This document shows, piece after piece, positions 1-4,957 of a stretch of 5,011 nucleotides of DNA. A program made the position numbers and the translations under genes. The notes under the pieces are model-generated. The model saw nothing but the letters and a program-made list of their open reading frames with translations, did no database searches and was not told the origin of the DNA. Position 1 is the stretch's first letter. Each line of letters starts with the position of its first letter. The stretch comes from Bacteroidales bacterium UBA3824 (lineage in GTDB: Bacteria > Bacteroidota > Bacteroidia > Bacteroidales > UBA3824), in the NCBI GenBank assembly GCA_002393195.1, contig DGIK01000192.1, positions 1 through 5,011 of the forward strand, written 5' to 3'.

Positions 1-375
1 CCCGACATCTGCAACGCCATCGGCGCACACCACGACGAGATTGAGATGACCTCCATCATATCGCCAATTGTACAAGTCTGCGACGCAATATCGGGCGCAC
101 GTCCCGGCGCACGTCGCGAAATCGCCGAGAGTTACATCAAGAGGCTCAAAGCATTGGAAGACCTCGCGCAATCGTACCCCGGCGTATTGAAGACTTACGC
201 AATCCAGGCTGGCCGCGAACTCCGCGTCATCGTTGGCGCCGACAAGGTAACAGACATCGAGACCGAAAAACTCTCCGCCGAAATCGCCAACAAGATTCAG
301 AAGGAACTCACCTACCCGGGTCAGATAAAGATTACCGTAATCCGCGAGACCCGCGCTGTGAACTACGCAAAATAA
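1..375 (+). CDS. rny: Ribonuclease Y, C-terminal part (5' end outside window)
   Basis: This is the last 124 residues of RNase Y, a membrane-anchored endoribonuclease that starts mRNA decay. The reading frame is open from base 1 and ends at TAA 373-375, so the gene begins upstream. The visible part starts in the end of the HD catalytic domain, with AHHDEIE near residues 9-15. It continues through the family-typical block [11 protein letters not shown], then YIKRLKALE, and closes with [20 protein letters not shown], which matches the conserved RNase Y C-terminus almost position for position. The N-terminal membrane helix, coiled coil, KH domain and most of the HD domain lie outside the window. 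It is the only plus-strand gene here and converges with the thioesterase gene. A hairpin terminator begins 75 nt after the stop codon. Identification is secure; only the length and start cannot be judged. Confidence 0.96.
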   Translation, partial: PDICNAIGAHHDEIEMTSIISPIVQVCDAISGARPGARREIAESYIKRLKALEDLAQSYPGVLKTYAIQAGRELRVIVGADKVTDIETEKLSAEIANKIQKELTYPGQIKITVIRETRAVNYAK

Positions 376-379
376 AGAT

Positions 380-444
380 GGAGCGCGGGCGGCTCGCCCG
401 CATTCCAAACTTTCCAAATAAAGCGGGCGAGCCGCCCGCACTCC
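380..444. repeat. REP-like GC-rich inverted repeat pair
   Basis: Two 17-nt blocks, 385-401 (GCGGGCGGCTCGCCCGC) and 423-439 (GCGGGCGAGCCGCCCGC), are exact reverse complements separated by 21 nt. Adding GGAGC at 380-384 and ACTCC at 440-444 extends the arms to 22 nt with one mismatch. Each block is also nearly palindromic by itself, and both are followed by A(T/C)TCCAAAC, so the pair looks like both a direct and an inverted repeat. It starts 5 nt after the rny stop codon and precedes the terminator. This architecture resembles bacterial REP/BIME elements, but I see no transposase, and whether copies exist elsewhere cannot be judged from this window. Confidence 0.75.
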
Positions 445-450
445 AAACAG

Positions 451-498
451 AAACGCTGCGACACACCTTATTATATATAGTGTGCCGCAGCGTTTTTT
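451..498 (+). terminator. Intrinsic terminator of rny, possibly bidirectional
   Basis: The arms 451-460 (AAACGCTGCG) and 486-495 pair perfectly. After one A-C mismatch (461/485), 462-466 pairs with 480-484, leaving a 13-nt AT-rich loop. Six T residues (493-498) overlap the base of the stem, the classic form of a rho-independent terminator for rny. Read from the minus strand, the mismatch becomes a G-U pair and the stem is continuous for 16 bp, but its following tract (TTTCTGTTT) is a poorer U-run. It may therefore also slow transcripts from the convergent thioesterase gene. Confidence 0.85.
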
Positions 499-552
499 AT
501 TATGAAAAAAATTTGTTATATTTGTATGATTTGAAAAGATTTGTTCGATTTC

Positions 553-593
553 TCGCGAAGCGACCCTCTCTCACAGGATTGTCGCGAAGCGAC
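553..593. repeat. Two copies of a 12-nt palindromic repeat
   Basis: TCGCGAAGCGAC occurs at 553-564 and again at 582-593, with 17 nt between copies. Each copy has a small dyad, TCGC-GAA-GCGA, and the second extends to GTCGC-GAA-GCGAC (581-593). They lie just beyond the thioesterase stop codon, so a minus-strand transcript reading through would carry two short GC-rich hairpins, followed by an AT-rich stretch containing seven U (504-510). The function is unknown; they could be a weak transcript end or a dispersed small palindrome. Confidence 0.6.
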
Positions 594-604
594 TCGCCAG
601 TATT

Positions 605-1033
605 TTATTCTGCCGATACCATCAGATTTTTCAATGCTTCGGGCAGGACGTCGATTTTTACGGGACGACCGCCCATCGTTACGGCGCAGGTGATTGCGCC
701 AAGCAACACGGGACGCTCGTTGCCTTTGAGATAGACATCCTCAATGAATTGAAATTTCACGAAACTCAGTCGGCGCATCAGGAGTTTTACGACAAAGACA
801 TCGCCACTGCGGAGCGGCGACTTGTATTCGAGTTCCGACTTGATGACCACTGGGTCGATGCCTTGGAGGTGCAACTGTGCAAAATCGTTGCCGGTGGAGC
901 GCAGAAACTCGTGGCGGGTGTGTTCGAGATAATTCTGATACACGGCATTATTGACGATGCCTTGGAGGTCGCACTCGTAATCCCTTACCTTGAATTCGAG
1001 TTCGTAGATGTATTCCTTGTTTTGGGTTCCCAT
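605..1033 (-). CDS. Hotdog-fold acyl-CoA thioesterase, 4HBT/YbgC-like
   Basis: A 142-residue protein of the size usual for single-domain hotdog thioesterases, which hydrolyse acyl-CoA or related thioesters in the cytoplasm. The N-terminal signature runs VRDYECDLQGIVNNAVYQNY (residues 16-35), followed by LEHTRHEFLR. This matches the 4-hydroxybenzoyl-CoA thioesterase/YbgC/FadM pattern, in which the Asp before the Gly-Ile-Val turn (here D22) is the usual catalytic residue. The rest gives the expected alternating strands, including LEYKSPLRSGDVFVVK and a final hydrophobic strand. There is no signal peptide. The substrate cannot be read from sequence; aromatic, menaquinone-precursor and fatty acyl-CoA are all possible. 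The start gives the conserved N-terminus directly and lies 31 nt after the secreted-protein gene, so the two are probably co-transcribed. Upstream of the ATG is A-rich with no clear Shine-Dalgarno sequence, normal for Bacteroidota. Confidence 0.9.
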   Translation of the reverse strand: MGTQNKEYIYELEFKVRDYECDLQGIVNNAVYQNYLEHTRHEFLRSTGNDFAQLHLQGIDPVVIKSELEYKSPLRSGDVFVVKLLMRRLSFVKFQFIEDVYLKGNERPVLLGAITCAVTMGGRPVKIDVLPEALKNLMVSAE

Positions 1034-1064
1034 TTCTTTTAGTTACAATTAATCAAATAAAAAA

Positions 1065-1568
1065 TCATTCGGCGGACGACATGTCGCCACTCTTGCTAAG
1101 CGAGATGCTGAAAATATTGCGTTGCGATAGCAACGAACTATTCCTGTACGGCTGCATTACCGAGAGATAAAGTTTTTCGGAAGGCAACGCGCCGTTGTCA
1201 TCGTTCTTTTTGTAAATGACGTACTTAAAATTGACCATCGCGCTGTCGTGTTCAACGAGTTTGCCGAAAGAAGACAGCATATTTACGTAAGCGTCAAACA
1301 CTTCACGATTGCGGCTTACAACGCCCACGCAGACACACTCGTCGCTCTCTACGTCTATTTCGTATGTGTAATAGGGGTATTTTTCCACGCCCTTGCACGT
1401 TACAAGTATCGTATTGACATCCAACGTGTCTATCTTCGCCTCGTATTCGGGGTCGTTGTCGATATTGGCACAGATGCGCGTGATGCCCTTGCCGAGCATG
1501 TCAAATTGCGCCGACGCTGGAAATACCGCCCATAAAATTACCGTTGTAAGTATTAGAACACTTTTCAT
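1065..1568 (-). CDS. Exported protein of unknown function
   Basis: A 167-residue protein that I do not recognise as any named family. Residues 1-20 form a clear Sec signal peptide: Lys2, a hydrophobic core (VLILTTVILWAVF) and a likely signal peptidase I site after PASA, giving a mature protein starting QFDML. There is no Cys at the cleavage site, so it is not an evident lipoprotein and is probably periplasmic. The mature chain has three Cys: one near residue 33 in ITRICANID, one in LVTCKG and a close pair motif ECVCVG in the middle, so up to two disulfides are possible. It is rich in beta-type segments and has no membrane helix after the signal. The gene lies between the methyltransferase (52-nt gap) and thioesterase (31-nt gap) genes on the same strand. 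A promoter-like sequence sits just upstream. The reading frame is well supported; the function is not. Confidence 0.8.
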   Translation of the reverse strand: MKSVLILTTVILWAVFPASAQFDMLGKGITRICANIDNDPEYEAKIDTLDVNTILVTCKGVEKYPYYTYEIDVESDECVCVGVVSRNREVFDAYVNMLSSFGKLVEHDSAMVNFKYVIYKKNDDNGALPSEKLYLSVMQPYRNSSLLSQRNIFSISLSKSGDMSSAE

Positions 1569-1597
1569 TTTCCGCCAAACAGTTTTAATAATTGCGG

Positions 1598-1627
1598 CAA
1601 AAATACAAATTTTTTGAATTTCAGAAA
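1598..1627 (-). promoter_or_regulatory. Possible promoter of the exported-protein gene
   Basis: On the minus strand, TATTTTTG (1605 to 1598) fits the Bacteroidota -7 element TAnnTTTG exactly. TTTC (1627 to 1624), 18 nt upstream, fits the -33 TTTG at three of four positions. The -33 part overlaps the last codons of the methyltransferase gene. Predicted transcription would begin around 1591, leaving a leader of roughly 22 nt before the ATG. The region is AT-rich, so a chance match is possible. Confidence 0.35.
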
Positions 1628-2394
1628 CGTGTGATGTATGTTTTTTGCGTTAATTTCTTATTAAAAAACACGATACCCATCCTCATTGTCTCGATGGCGA
1701 CTATTGTGTCGGGCTTTTGGCAAATCTCGTACCACGCCTTCGACATCCCCCGCGACCAATTGATGTCGTCGAAGATAGCCACGCAGTCGCCGCCGTCCGC
1801 CGCCTTGTTGATGATGTCGTAATAGCGGAGCGTAGCCTCGTAGGTATGGTTGCCATCTACATAGATAAGCCCAAAACGCCCCGGCGTGATGAGGTCGCCG
1901 ATGATGTCGTCAAAATTGCCCACCTTGGGGATTATATTGTCGATGCCGATTCGCTTAAAATTGCGCTCCGCCGTCTTGCTCGTCTCGGGGCAAGCCTCCA
2001 CTGTCGTTACAAGCGACAACGGGCTGCCGCTCGCCATATAGATAGTGCCGATGCCGAGCGAAGTGCCGAGTTCGAGGATGTGGTCGGGGTGCAGGTAATG
2101 CGCAATGCGCTGCAACAATCTGCCGTACTTGCCATACGACGAACTCGATTTGGCGATGTCGGCTACCTTGCGCGGATGCTTGGTGCCGTCGCCCTTGGCC
2201 CCGGCGGATGTTACATTGATGGTTTCGGTGCTCTGCTTAAAGAGTTTAAGCGACTCCTCCGCATTGGAATAGTCGAACTCCTCCTTGGAGAAAATCGCCT
2301 TTTCATAAAAATCGAATATGTTGGGCGAATGTACTCCGTGTCCGTTGCGATGCCCCGCCTTAATCAAGTGGCGGAGTGTAAATAATATGTCCAT
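1621..2394 (-). CDS. Class I SAM-dependent methyltransferase
   Basis: A 257-residue cytoplasmic Rossmann-fold methyltransferase of the Methyltransf_24 type, common in Bacteroidota with an N-terminal HGVHSP signature, seen here as NGHGVHSPNIFDF (residues 17-29). Motif I, the SAM-binding glycine loop, is ILELGTSLGIGT (106-117). VEACP (132-136) supplies the acidic residue expected to hold the SAM ribose. YVDGNHTYEAT (178-188) and FDDINWSRGM (208-217) carry the conserved Asp and His residues that in related enzymes bind metal or substrate. The C-terminal strand ends GIVFFNKK. The middle segment at 44-80 is more variable and Lys/Ser/Thr-rich. The substrate is unknown; small molecule or O-methylation is possible. 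An in-frame TGA directly precedes the chosen ATG, which fixes the start. A 9-bp tandem-repeat tract abuts the start and a hairpin separates the gene from purA, so it probably needs its own promoter; I could not identify one. Confidence 0.9.
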   Translation of the reverse strand: MDILFTLRHLIKAGHRNGHGVHSPNIFDFYEKAIFSKEEFDYSNAEESLKLFKQSTETINVTSAGAKGDGTKHPRKVADIAKSSSSYGKYGRLLQRIAHYLHPDHILELGTSLGIGTIYMASGSPLSLVTTVEACPETSKTAERNFKRIGIDNIIPKVGNFDDIIGDLITPGRFGLIYVDGNHTYEATLRYYDIINKAADGGDCVAIFDDINWSRGMSKAWYEICQKPDTIVAIETMRMGIVFFNKKLTQKTYITRF

Positions 2395-2398
2395 TCAG

Positions 2399-2458
2399 TT
2401 ACTTCAATTTCAATAATTTCAATTACTTCAATTACTTCAATTATTTCAATCACTTCAC
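2399..2458. repeat. 9-bp tandem repeat tract before the methyltransferase start
   Basis: Plus-strand unit TTACTTCAA repeats at 2399-2407, 2423-2431 and 2432-2440. Variants are at 2414-2422, 2441-2449 and 2450-2458, with a shortened 6-nt unit (TTTCAA) at 2408-2413. On the coding strand the unit is TTGAAGTAA and the tract ends 4 nt before the methyltransferase ATG, so it is the 5' untranslated or promoter region. Every unit contains stop codons in the gene's direction and an in-frame TGA precedes the ATG, so it is not coding. Such short-period tracts can change copy number by slippage. Confidence 0.85.
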
Positions 2459-2509
2459 AAAAAATGCGGCTAAGCCCGTGCGGTTGCGAAAGCCGCGTGG
2501 TATAGCCGC
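2459..2509 (-). terminator. Hairpin with T-tract after purA, probable terminator
   Basis: Arms 2466-2472 (GCGGCTA) and 2503-2509 (TAGCCGC) pair perfectly. Inside them, 2476-2485 and 2491-2500 form a second stem with a 5-nt loop (2486-2490). On the minus strand the structure ends one base before six T (2464 to 2459), which fits a terminator 34 nt beyond the purA stop codon. In minus-strand RNA the inner stem has three A-C mismatches; in plus-strand RNA those are G-U pairs. That leaves open an additional or different role. Confidence 0.6.
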
Positions 2510-2542
2510 TGGAGGTGTGTATTATGGATGAAAGTAAAAAGA

Positions 2543-3808
2543 TTACCTTACAATGGTGGCGTTCCTATCGGGACCTACGGAAACCATCTTCACCGGCACT
2601 TTCACAAAGTCTTCGATGAACTTGATGTAGTCCATGAGTTCTTTTGGAAGCTCCGACTCTTTGGTTGCCTTGGAGATGTCGGTCTTCCAACCCTTGAACT
2701 CCTTGTAGATGGGTTTTGCCTCCTCCGCGCTGTCGAATGGCATCGACATTGTGCGCTTGCCGTCTATTTCGTATTCTATGCAAGCCTTGATGGTATCGAA
2801 ATCGTTCAATACGTCGCCCTTGGTGCAGATGAGCTGCGTAACGCCGTTGATCATGCAAGAATACTTAAGTTCAACGAGGTCGAGCCAGCCTGTGCGGCGT
2901 GGACGGCCTGTCGTCGCTCCAAACTCGCCGCCGAGTGTGCGGATTTTTTCGCCGGTCTCGTCAAAGAGTTCTGTCGGGAAAGGACCCGCCCCTACCCTCG
3001 TGCAGTATGCCTTGAAGATGCCGAACACTTCGCCAATCTTCTGCGGAGCTACGCCCATGCCCGTGCATGCGCCGGCGCAGATGGTGTTGGAGCTTGTAAC
3101 GAAAGGATACGAGCCAAAGTCGATGTCGAGCATTGTGCCCTGTGCGCCCTCGGCGAGTACCGATTTGCCAGAGTCGATTTTTTCGTTGATGAGCATCTCC
3201 GCATCCACAAATTCAAACTGTTTGAGAGCCTCGATGCCTTCAAACCATTCCTTGGTGGGTGTTTCGAGGTCGAAGTCGGTGTAATTGAGACTTGCAATCT
3301 CGCGGAGATGACGCTGTGTGAGCGCGTCGAACTTCTGGCGGAAGTCGGGCATCAGTATGTCGCCGATGCGGAGGCCGTTGCGGCTAATCTTGTCGGTGTA
3401 TGTGGGGCCGATGCCTTTGAGGGTGCTGCCAATCTTCGACTTGCCCTTGGCTGCCTCGTTGGCGGCGTCGAGTATGCGGTGGGTCGGAAGGATGAGGTTG
3501 GCGCGGCGGGAGATTTTGAGACACTTGTAGATGTCGGGGTTTTCTGCCTTCACCTGCTCTATCTCAGCCTTGAAGATGCCCGGGTCGAGCACCACGCCAT
3601 TGCCGACGATATTGATTGCGCCGTCGGTGAATATGCCCGACGGTATCGTGTGCAATACATATTTCTTGCCGTTGAATTTGAGGGTGTGTCCGGCGTTGGG
3701 ACCGCCCTGGAATCTTGTAACGATGTCATACTTGGGGGCAAGCACGTCCACGATTTTGCCCTTGCCCTCGTCGCCCCATTGGAGGCCTAATAATACGTCA
3801 ATTTTCAT
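2543..3808 (-). CDS. purA: Adenylosuccinate synthase
   Basis: PurA joins IMP and aspartate with GTP hydrolysis to form adenylosuccinate, the first committed step to AMP, in the cytoplasm. The protein is 421 residues, normal for the family. Signatures in order are: QWGDEGKGK (10-18), the phosphate-binding loop with catalytic Asp13; GGPNAGHT (35-42), with catalytic His41; GSTLKGIGPTY (127-137); EGAQGTMLDID (220-230); TGRPRRTGW (300-308), the arginine-rich aspartate/IMP loop; and SVGPDRNATI (410-419) near the C-terminus. The start MKIDVLLGLQ places the P-loop at the usual position. The same frame stays open upstream to 4042, but that stretch overlaps fur, has low-complexity composition and is not PurA-like. 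The gene follows fur by 37 nt with no recognisable promoter between, so the two probably share a transcript. In the guanine-recognition motif it reads TKGDVLN where many homologues have TKLDVL; the Asp is kept. Confidence 0.98.
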   Translation of the reverse strand: MKIDVLLGLQWGDEGKGKIVDVLAPKYDIVTRFQGGPNAGHTLKFNGKKYVLHTIPSGIFTDGAINIVGNGVVLDPGIFKAEIEQVKAENPDIYKCLKISRRANLILPTHRILDAANEAAKGKSKIGSTLKGIGPTYTDKISRNGLRIGDILMPDFRQKFDALTQRHLREIASLNYTDFDLETPTKEWFEGIEALKQFEFVDAEMLINEKIDSGKSVLAEGAQGTMLDIDFGSYPFVTSSNTICAGACTGMGVAPQKIGEVFGIFKAYCTRVGAGPFPTELFDETGEKIRTLGGEFGATTGRPRRTGWLDLVELKYSCMINGVTQLICTKGDVLNDFDTIKACIEYEIDGKRTMSMPFDSAEEAKPIYKEFKGWKTDISKATKESELPKELMDYIKFIEDFVKVPVKMVSVGPDRNATIVR

Positions 3809-3845
3809 TTTATTATGGTTGCTTGTAGTTTTTCTATGTGTACCG

Positions 3846-4298
3846 TCAATTGATACGCTTTGTAGCGCAATCGGGGCAAAGTCCGTAGAGGTATATCCTG
3901 TGCGAGAATATCTCGTAGTTGGATACAGCCGCTGCCTTGTCCTCAATCTCTGGTATGTCCATGTCGTCAAACTCAGCCACCTTGCCGCACATGATGCAGA
4001 CGATGTGGTTGTGAGGTTTGCCGTTTTTTTCGTAGCTTGCACGCGCCGTGTCGAAGTCGTGCCGTATCACGAGGCCGCTCGCCGTGAGCACTTCCATCGT
4101 ATTGTAGATGGTCGCCTTGCTTACGTTGTAACCCTTGGACAGAATGTGCTTGTAGAGCCATTCGATGTCGAAATGCCCGTCGGTCTTGTATATCTCCTCC
4201 AATATCATAAAACGCTCTGGCGTCTTGCGCATCTTGTTGGCTGTGAGATACTTATTGAGCATTTCACTCGGTGTGTATTCTTCAAATTCCTGTGCCAT
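3846..4298 (-). CDS. Fur-family metal-dependent transcriptional regulator (Fur or PerR type)
   Basis: A 150-residue DNA-binding repressor of the Fur superfamily. The N-terminal winged helix spans roughly residues 15-85, with the recognition helix in NVSKATIYNTMEVLTASGLV (58-77). The metal-sensing residues are present: His42 in GHFDIEWLY, His96 and His98 in PHNHIVC, Glu109 in KVAEFDD, and His133 in FSHRIYLYG. The structural zinc site is intact as two CxxC motifs, Cys101/Cys104 and Cys141/Cys144. The C-terminal half resembles PerR of Firmicutes, but the position matching the PerR sensing Asp104 is Glu109, as in iron-type Fur. The metal and inducer are therefore undecided, and I give no symbol. 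The start at 4298 gives a normal-length protein; the frame remains open to 4562, but that extension overlaps the upstream gene and is not family-like. A good promoter precedes it, and purA follows after 37 nt. Confidence 0.94.
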   Translation of the reverse strand: MAQEFEEYTPSEMLNKYLTANKMRKTPERFMILEEIYKTDGHFDIEWLYKHILSKGYNVSKATIYNTMEVLTASGLVIRHDFDTARASYEKNGKPHNHIVCIMCGKVAEFDDMDIPEIEDKAAAVSNYEIFSHRIYLYGLCPDCATKRIN

Positions 4299-4321
4299 AT
4301 TGTGAGTTTTTGTTGTTGTTA

Positions 4322-4353
4322 CAAATGTATGATGTTTTTTTGTCCTGTGCAAA
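4322..4353 (-). promoter_or_regulatory. Bacteroidota-type promoter of the Fur-family gene
   Basis: On the minus strand TTTG (4353 to 4350) is followed after exactly 20 nt by TACATTTG (4329 to 4322), a full match to the Bacteroidota housekeeping consensus TTTG / TAnnTTTG. Transcription would start near 4315, giving a leader of about 17 nt. It lies in the 62-nt gap after the DUF4250 gene, so fur and probably purA can be expressed independently of that gene. No convincing Fur or PerR operator palindrome overlaps it. Confidence 0.7.
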
Positions 4354-4360
4354 TATTTTT

Positions 4361-4816
4361 TTATGAAAACATTAGTTTTTCCAATGCCTGTGTGGCAAAC
4401 GAGAGGTCGTCGGCAAAAGTGCCGTGCGTCTGCAAGAATCCTTCGCGCCCGCACGAGAGCATTTCGTAGAGCGGCTTCGGCATCCCGGCTGCGTATGAGG
4501 AGATTGCCTGCTCGATGTCGTCCTTCTGCCAATCTAAGGTGGACGATTTGTAGATGTTCCATTTTTGATGGAAGAAGCTGTGCGCCACTTCCACGCTGTC
4601 TTTGCCGACGCCCGCCGCGCCGTCGAAACCTACGGGGCGCATCTGACGCTGTGCCTCGCTGTATGTGTAGCCCTCCAACAACAATGTGCGCCGGAGCGCG
4701 AGCGGCTCGGTGTCAAAACTGCTGCAAAGCGATTGAAGGTCGTCGTACTCGTCGTCGCGCAGGAGCATGTTGACTGCCGAAACGAGCATCGCCGGGTCTT
4801 TGGGTAATGTATCCAT
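4361..4816 (-). CDS. DUF4250-type protein with an extra C-terminal domain
   Basis: A 151-residue protein of unknown function. Residues 4-63 (LPKDPAMLVSAVNMLLRDDE, then LQSLCSSFDTE and LLLEGYTYSEAQRQM) match my memory of DUF4250: an LPxDPxMLxSxxNxxLRD start and a short helical body ending GYxY. DUF4250 proteins are usually only about 55-65 residues. Here a second segment (about 73-151) follows a small Gly/Ala-rich linker (FDGAAGVGKD). It has a distinctive FFHQKWNIYKSSTLDWQKDD motif (81-100), then helical IEQAISSYAAGM and a leucine-rich end. I believe similar FHQKW proteins occur in other Bacteroidales, but cannot confirm it. There is no signal peptide or membrane helix; it is probably cytoplasmic and mostly helical. 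The start at 4816 gives the DUF4250 N-terminus directly and follows a promoter-like sequence. No terminator is visible before fur, so some read-through into fur is possible. Confidence 0.85.
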   Translation of the reverse strand: MDTLPKDPAMLVSAVNMLLRDDEYDDLQSLCSSFDTEPLALRRTLLLEGYTYSEAQRQMRPVGFDGAAGVGKDSVEVAHSFFHQKWNIYKSSTLDWQKDDIEQAISSYAAGMPKPLYEMLSCGREGFLQTHGTFADDLSFATQALEKLMFS

Positions 4817-4859
4817 GTCTTTTGTCTGAGGTATAGCCTTGTTTAATAATTTGGCGGCA

Positions 4860-4891
4860 CTAATGTATGGAATTTTTCAATAAGAAACAAA
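4860..4891 (-). promoter_or_regulatory. Promoter of the DUF4250 gene, overlapping a terminator T-tract
   Basis: On the minus strand TTTG (4891 to 4888) and TACATTAG (4867 to 4860) are separated by exactly 20 nt. They match the Bacteroidota TTTG / TAnnTTTG promoter with one mismatch in the -7 element. The TTTG is the end of the T-tract of the tRNA terminator. The predicted start is near 4853, giving a leader of about 37 nt before the ATG at 4816. Confidence 0.55.
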
Positions 4892-4929
4892 AAAAGCGGA
4901 TAGTTTTCTCTCTATCCGCCGATTTTTTT
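4889..4929 (-). terminator. Intrinsic terminator after the tRNA, symmetrical
   Basis: Perfect 8-bp arms 4896-4903 (GCGGATAG) and 4912-4919 (CTATCCGC) enclose an 8-nt loop. On the minus strand the stem is followed at once by seven T (4895 to 4889), a strong rho-independent terminator for the tRNA transcript. On the plus strand seven T also follow (4923-4929), three bases after the stem, so it could act in both directions, though no plus-strand gene lies to its left nearby. Confidence 0.88.
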
Positions 4930-4957
4930 AGATTTTTTATGTTTTAATCTTCCATTG

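Noticed and set aside
517..524. Plus-strand TATATTTG, a match to the -7 promoter element
   Set aside because: No TTTG lies at the right distance upstream, and no plus-strand gene follows.
378..734. Plus-strand frame of 118 codons after rny
   Set aside because: It runs through the REP-like repeat, the terminator and antisense to the thioesterase 3' end, and its translation has no family character.
1717..2385. Plus-strand frame of 222 codons
   Set aside because: Antisense to the methyltransferase, with an Arg/Ala/Val-rich translation and no motif.
2399..2458. CRISPR array
   Set aside because: Units are 9 bp and contiguous with no spacers.
2430..2461. Promoter for the methyltransferase starting from the TTTG in the purA T-tract
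   Set aside because: At 18-23 nt spacing the repeat tract offers nothing better than TAATTGAA, a poor match to TAnnTTTG.
2524..2619. Plus-strand 31-codon frame preceded by GGAGG seven bases before its ATG
   Set aside because: Bacteroidota do not depend on Shine-Dalgarno sites, the frame is mostly antisense to the purA 3' end, and its translation looks arbitrary.
2528..3790. Plus-strand frame of 420 codons
   Set aside because: It is entirely antisense to purA, which has every expected motif. The long open frame is a by-product of purA codon use; its Cys/Ala/Val-rich translation resembles no family.
3809..4042. Upstream extension of the purA frame by 78 codons
   Set aside because: It overlaps fur in another frame, has Thr/Ser/Arg-rich composition, and would move the PurA P-loop away from its usual N-terminal position.
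4299..4562. Upstream extension of the Fur-family frame
   Set aside because: It overlaps the DUF4250 gene, would run across the fur promoter, and exceeds the usual family length.
4363..4773. Arg-rich plus-strand frame of 136 codons
   Set aside because: Antisense to the DUF4250 gene; the Arg/Ala/Cys-rich translation is typical of a shadow frame.
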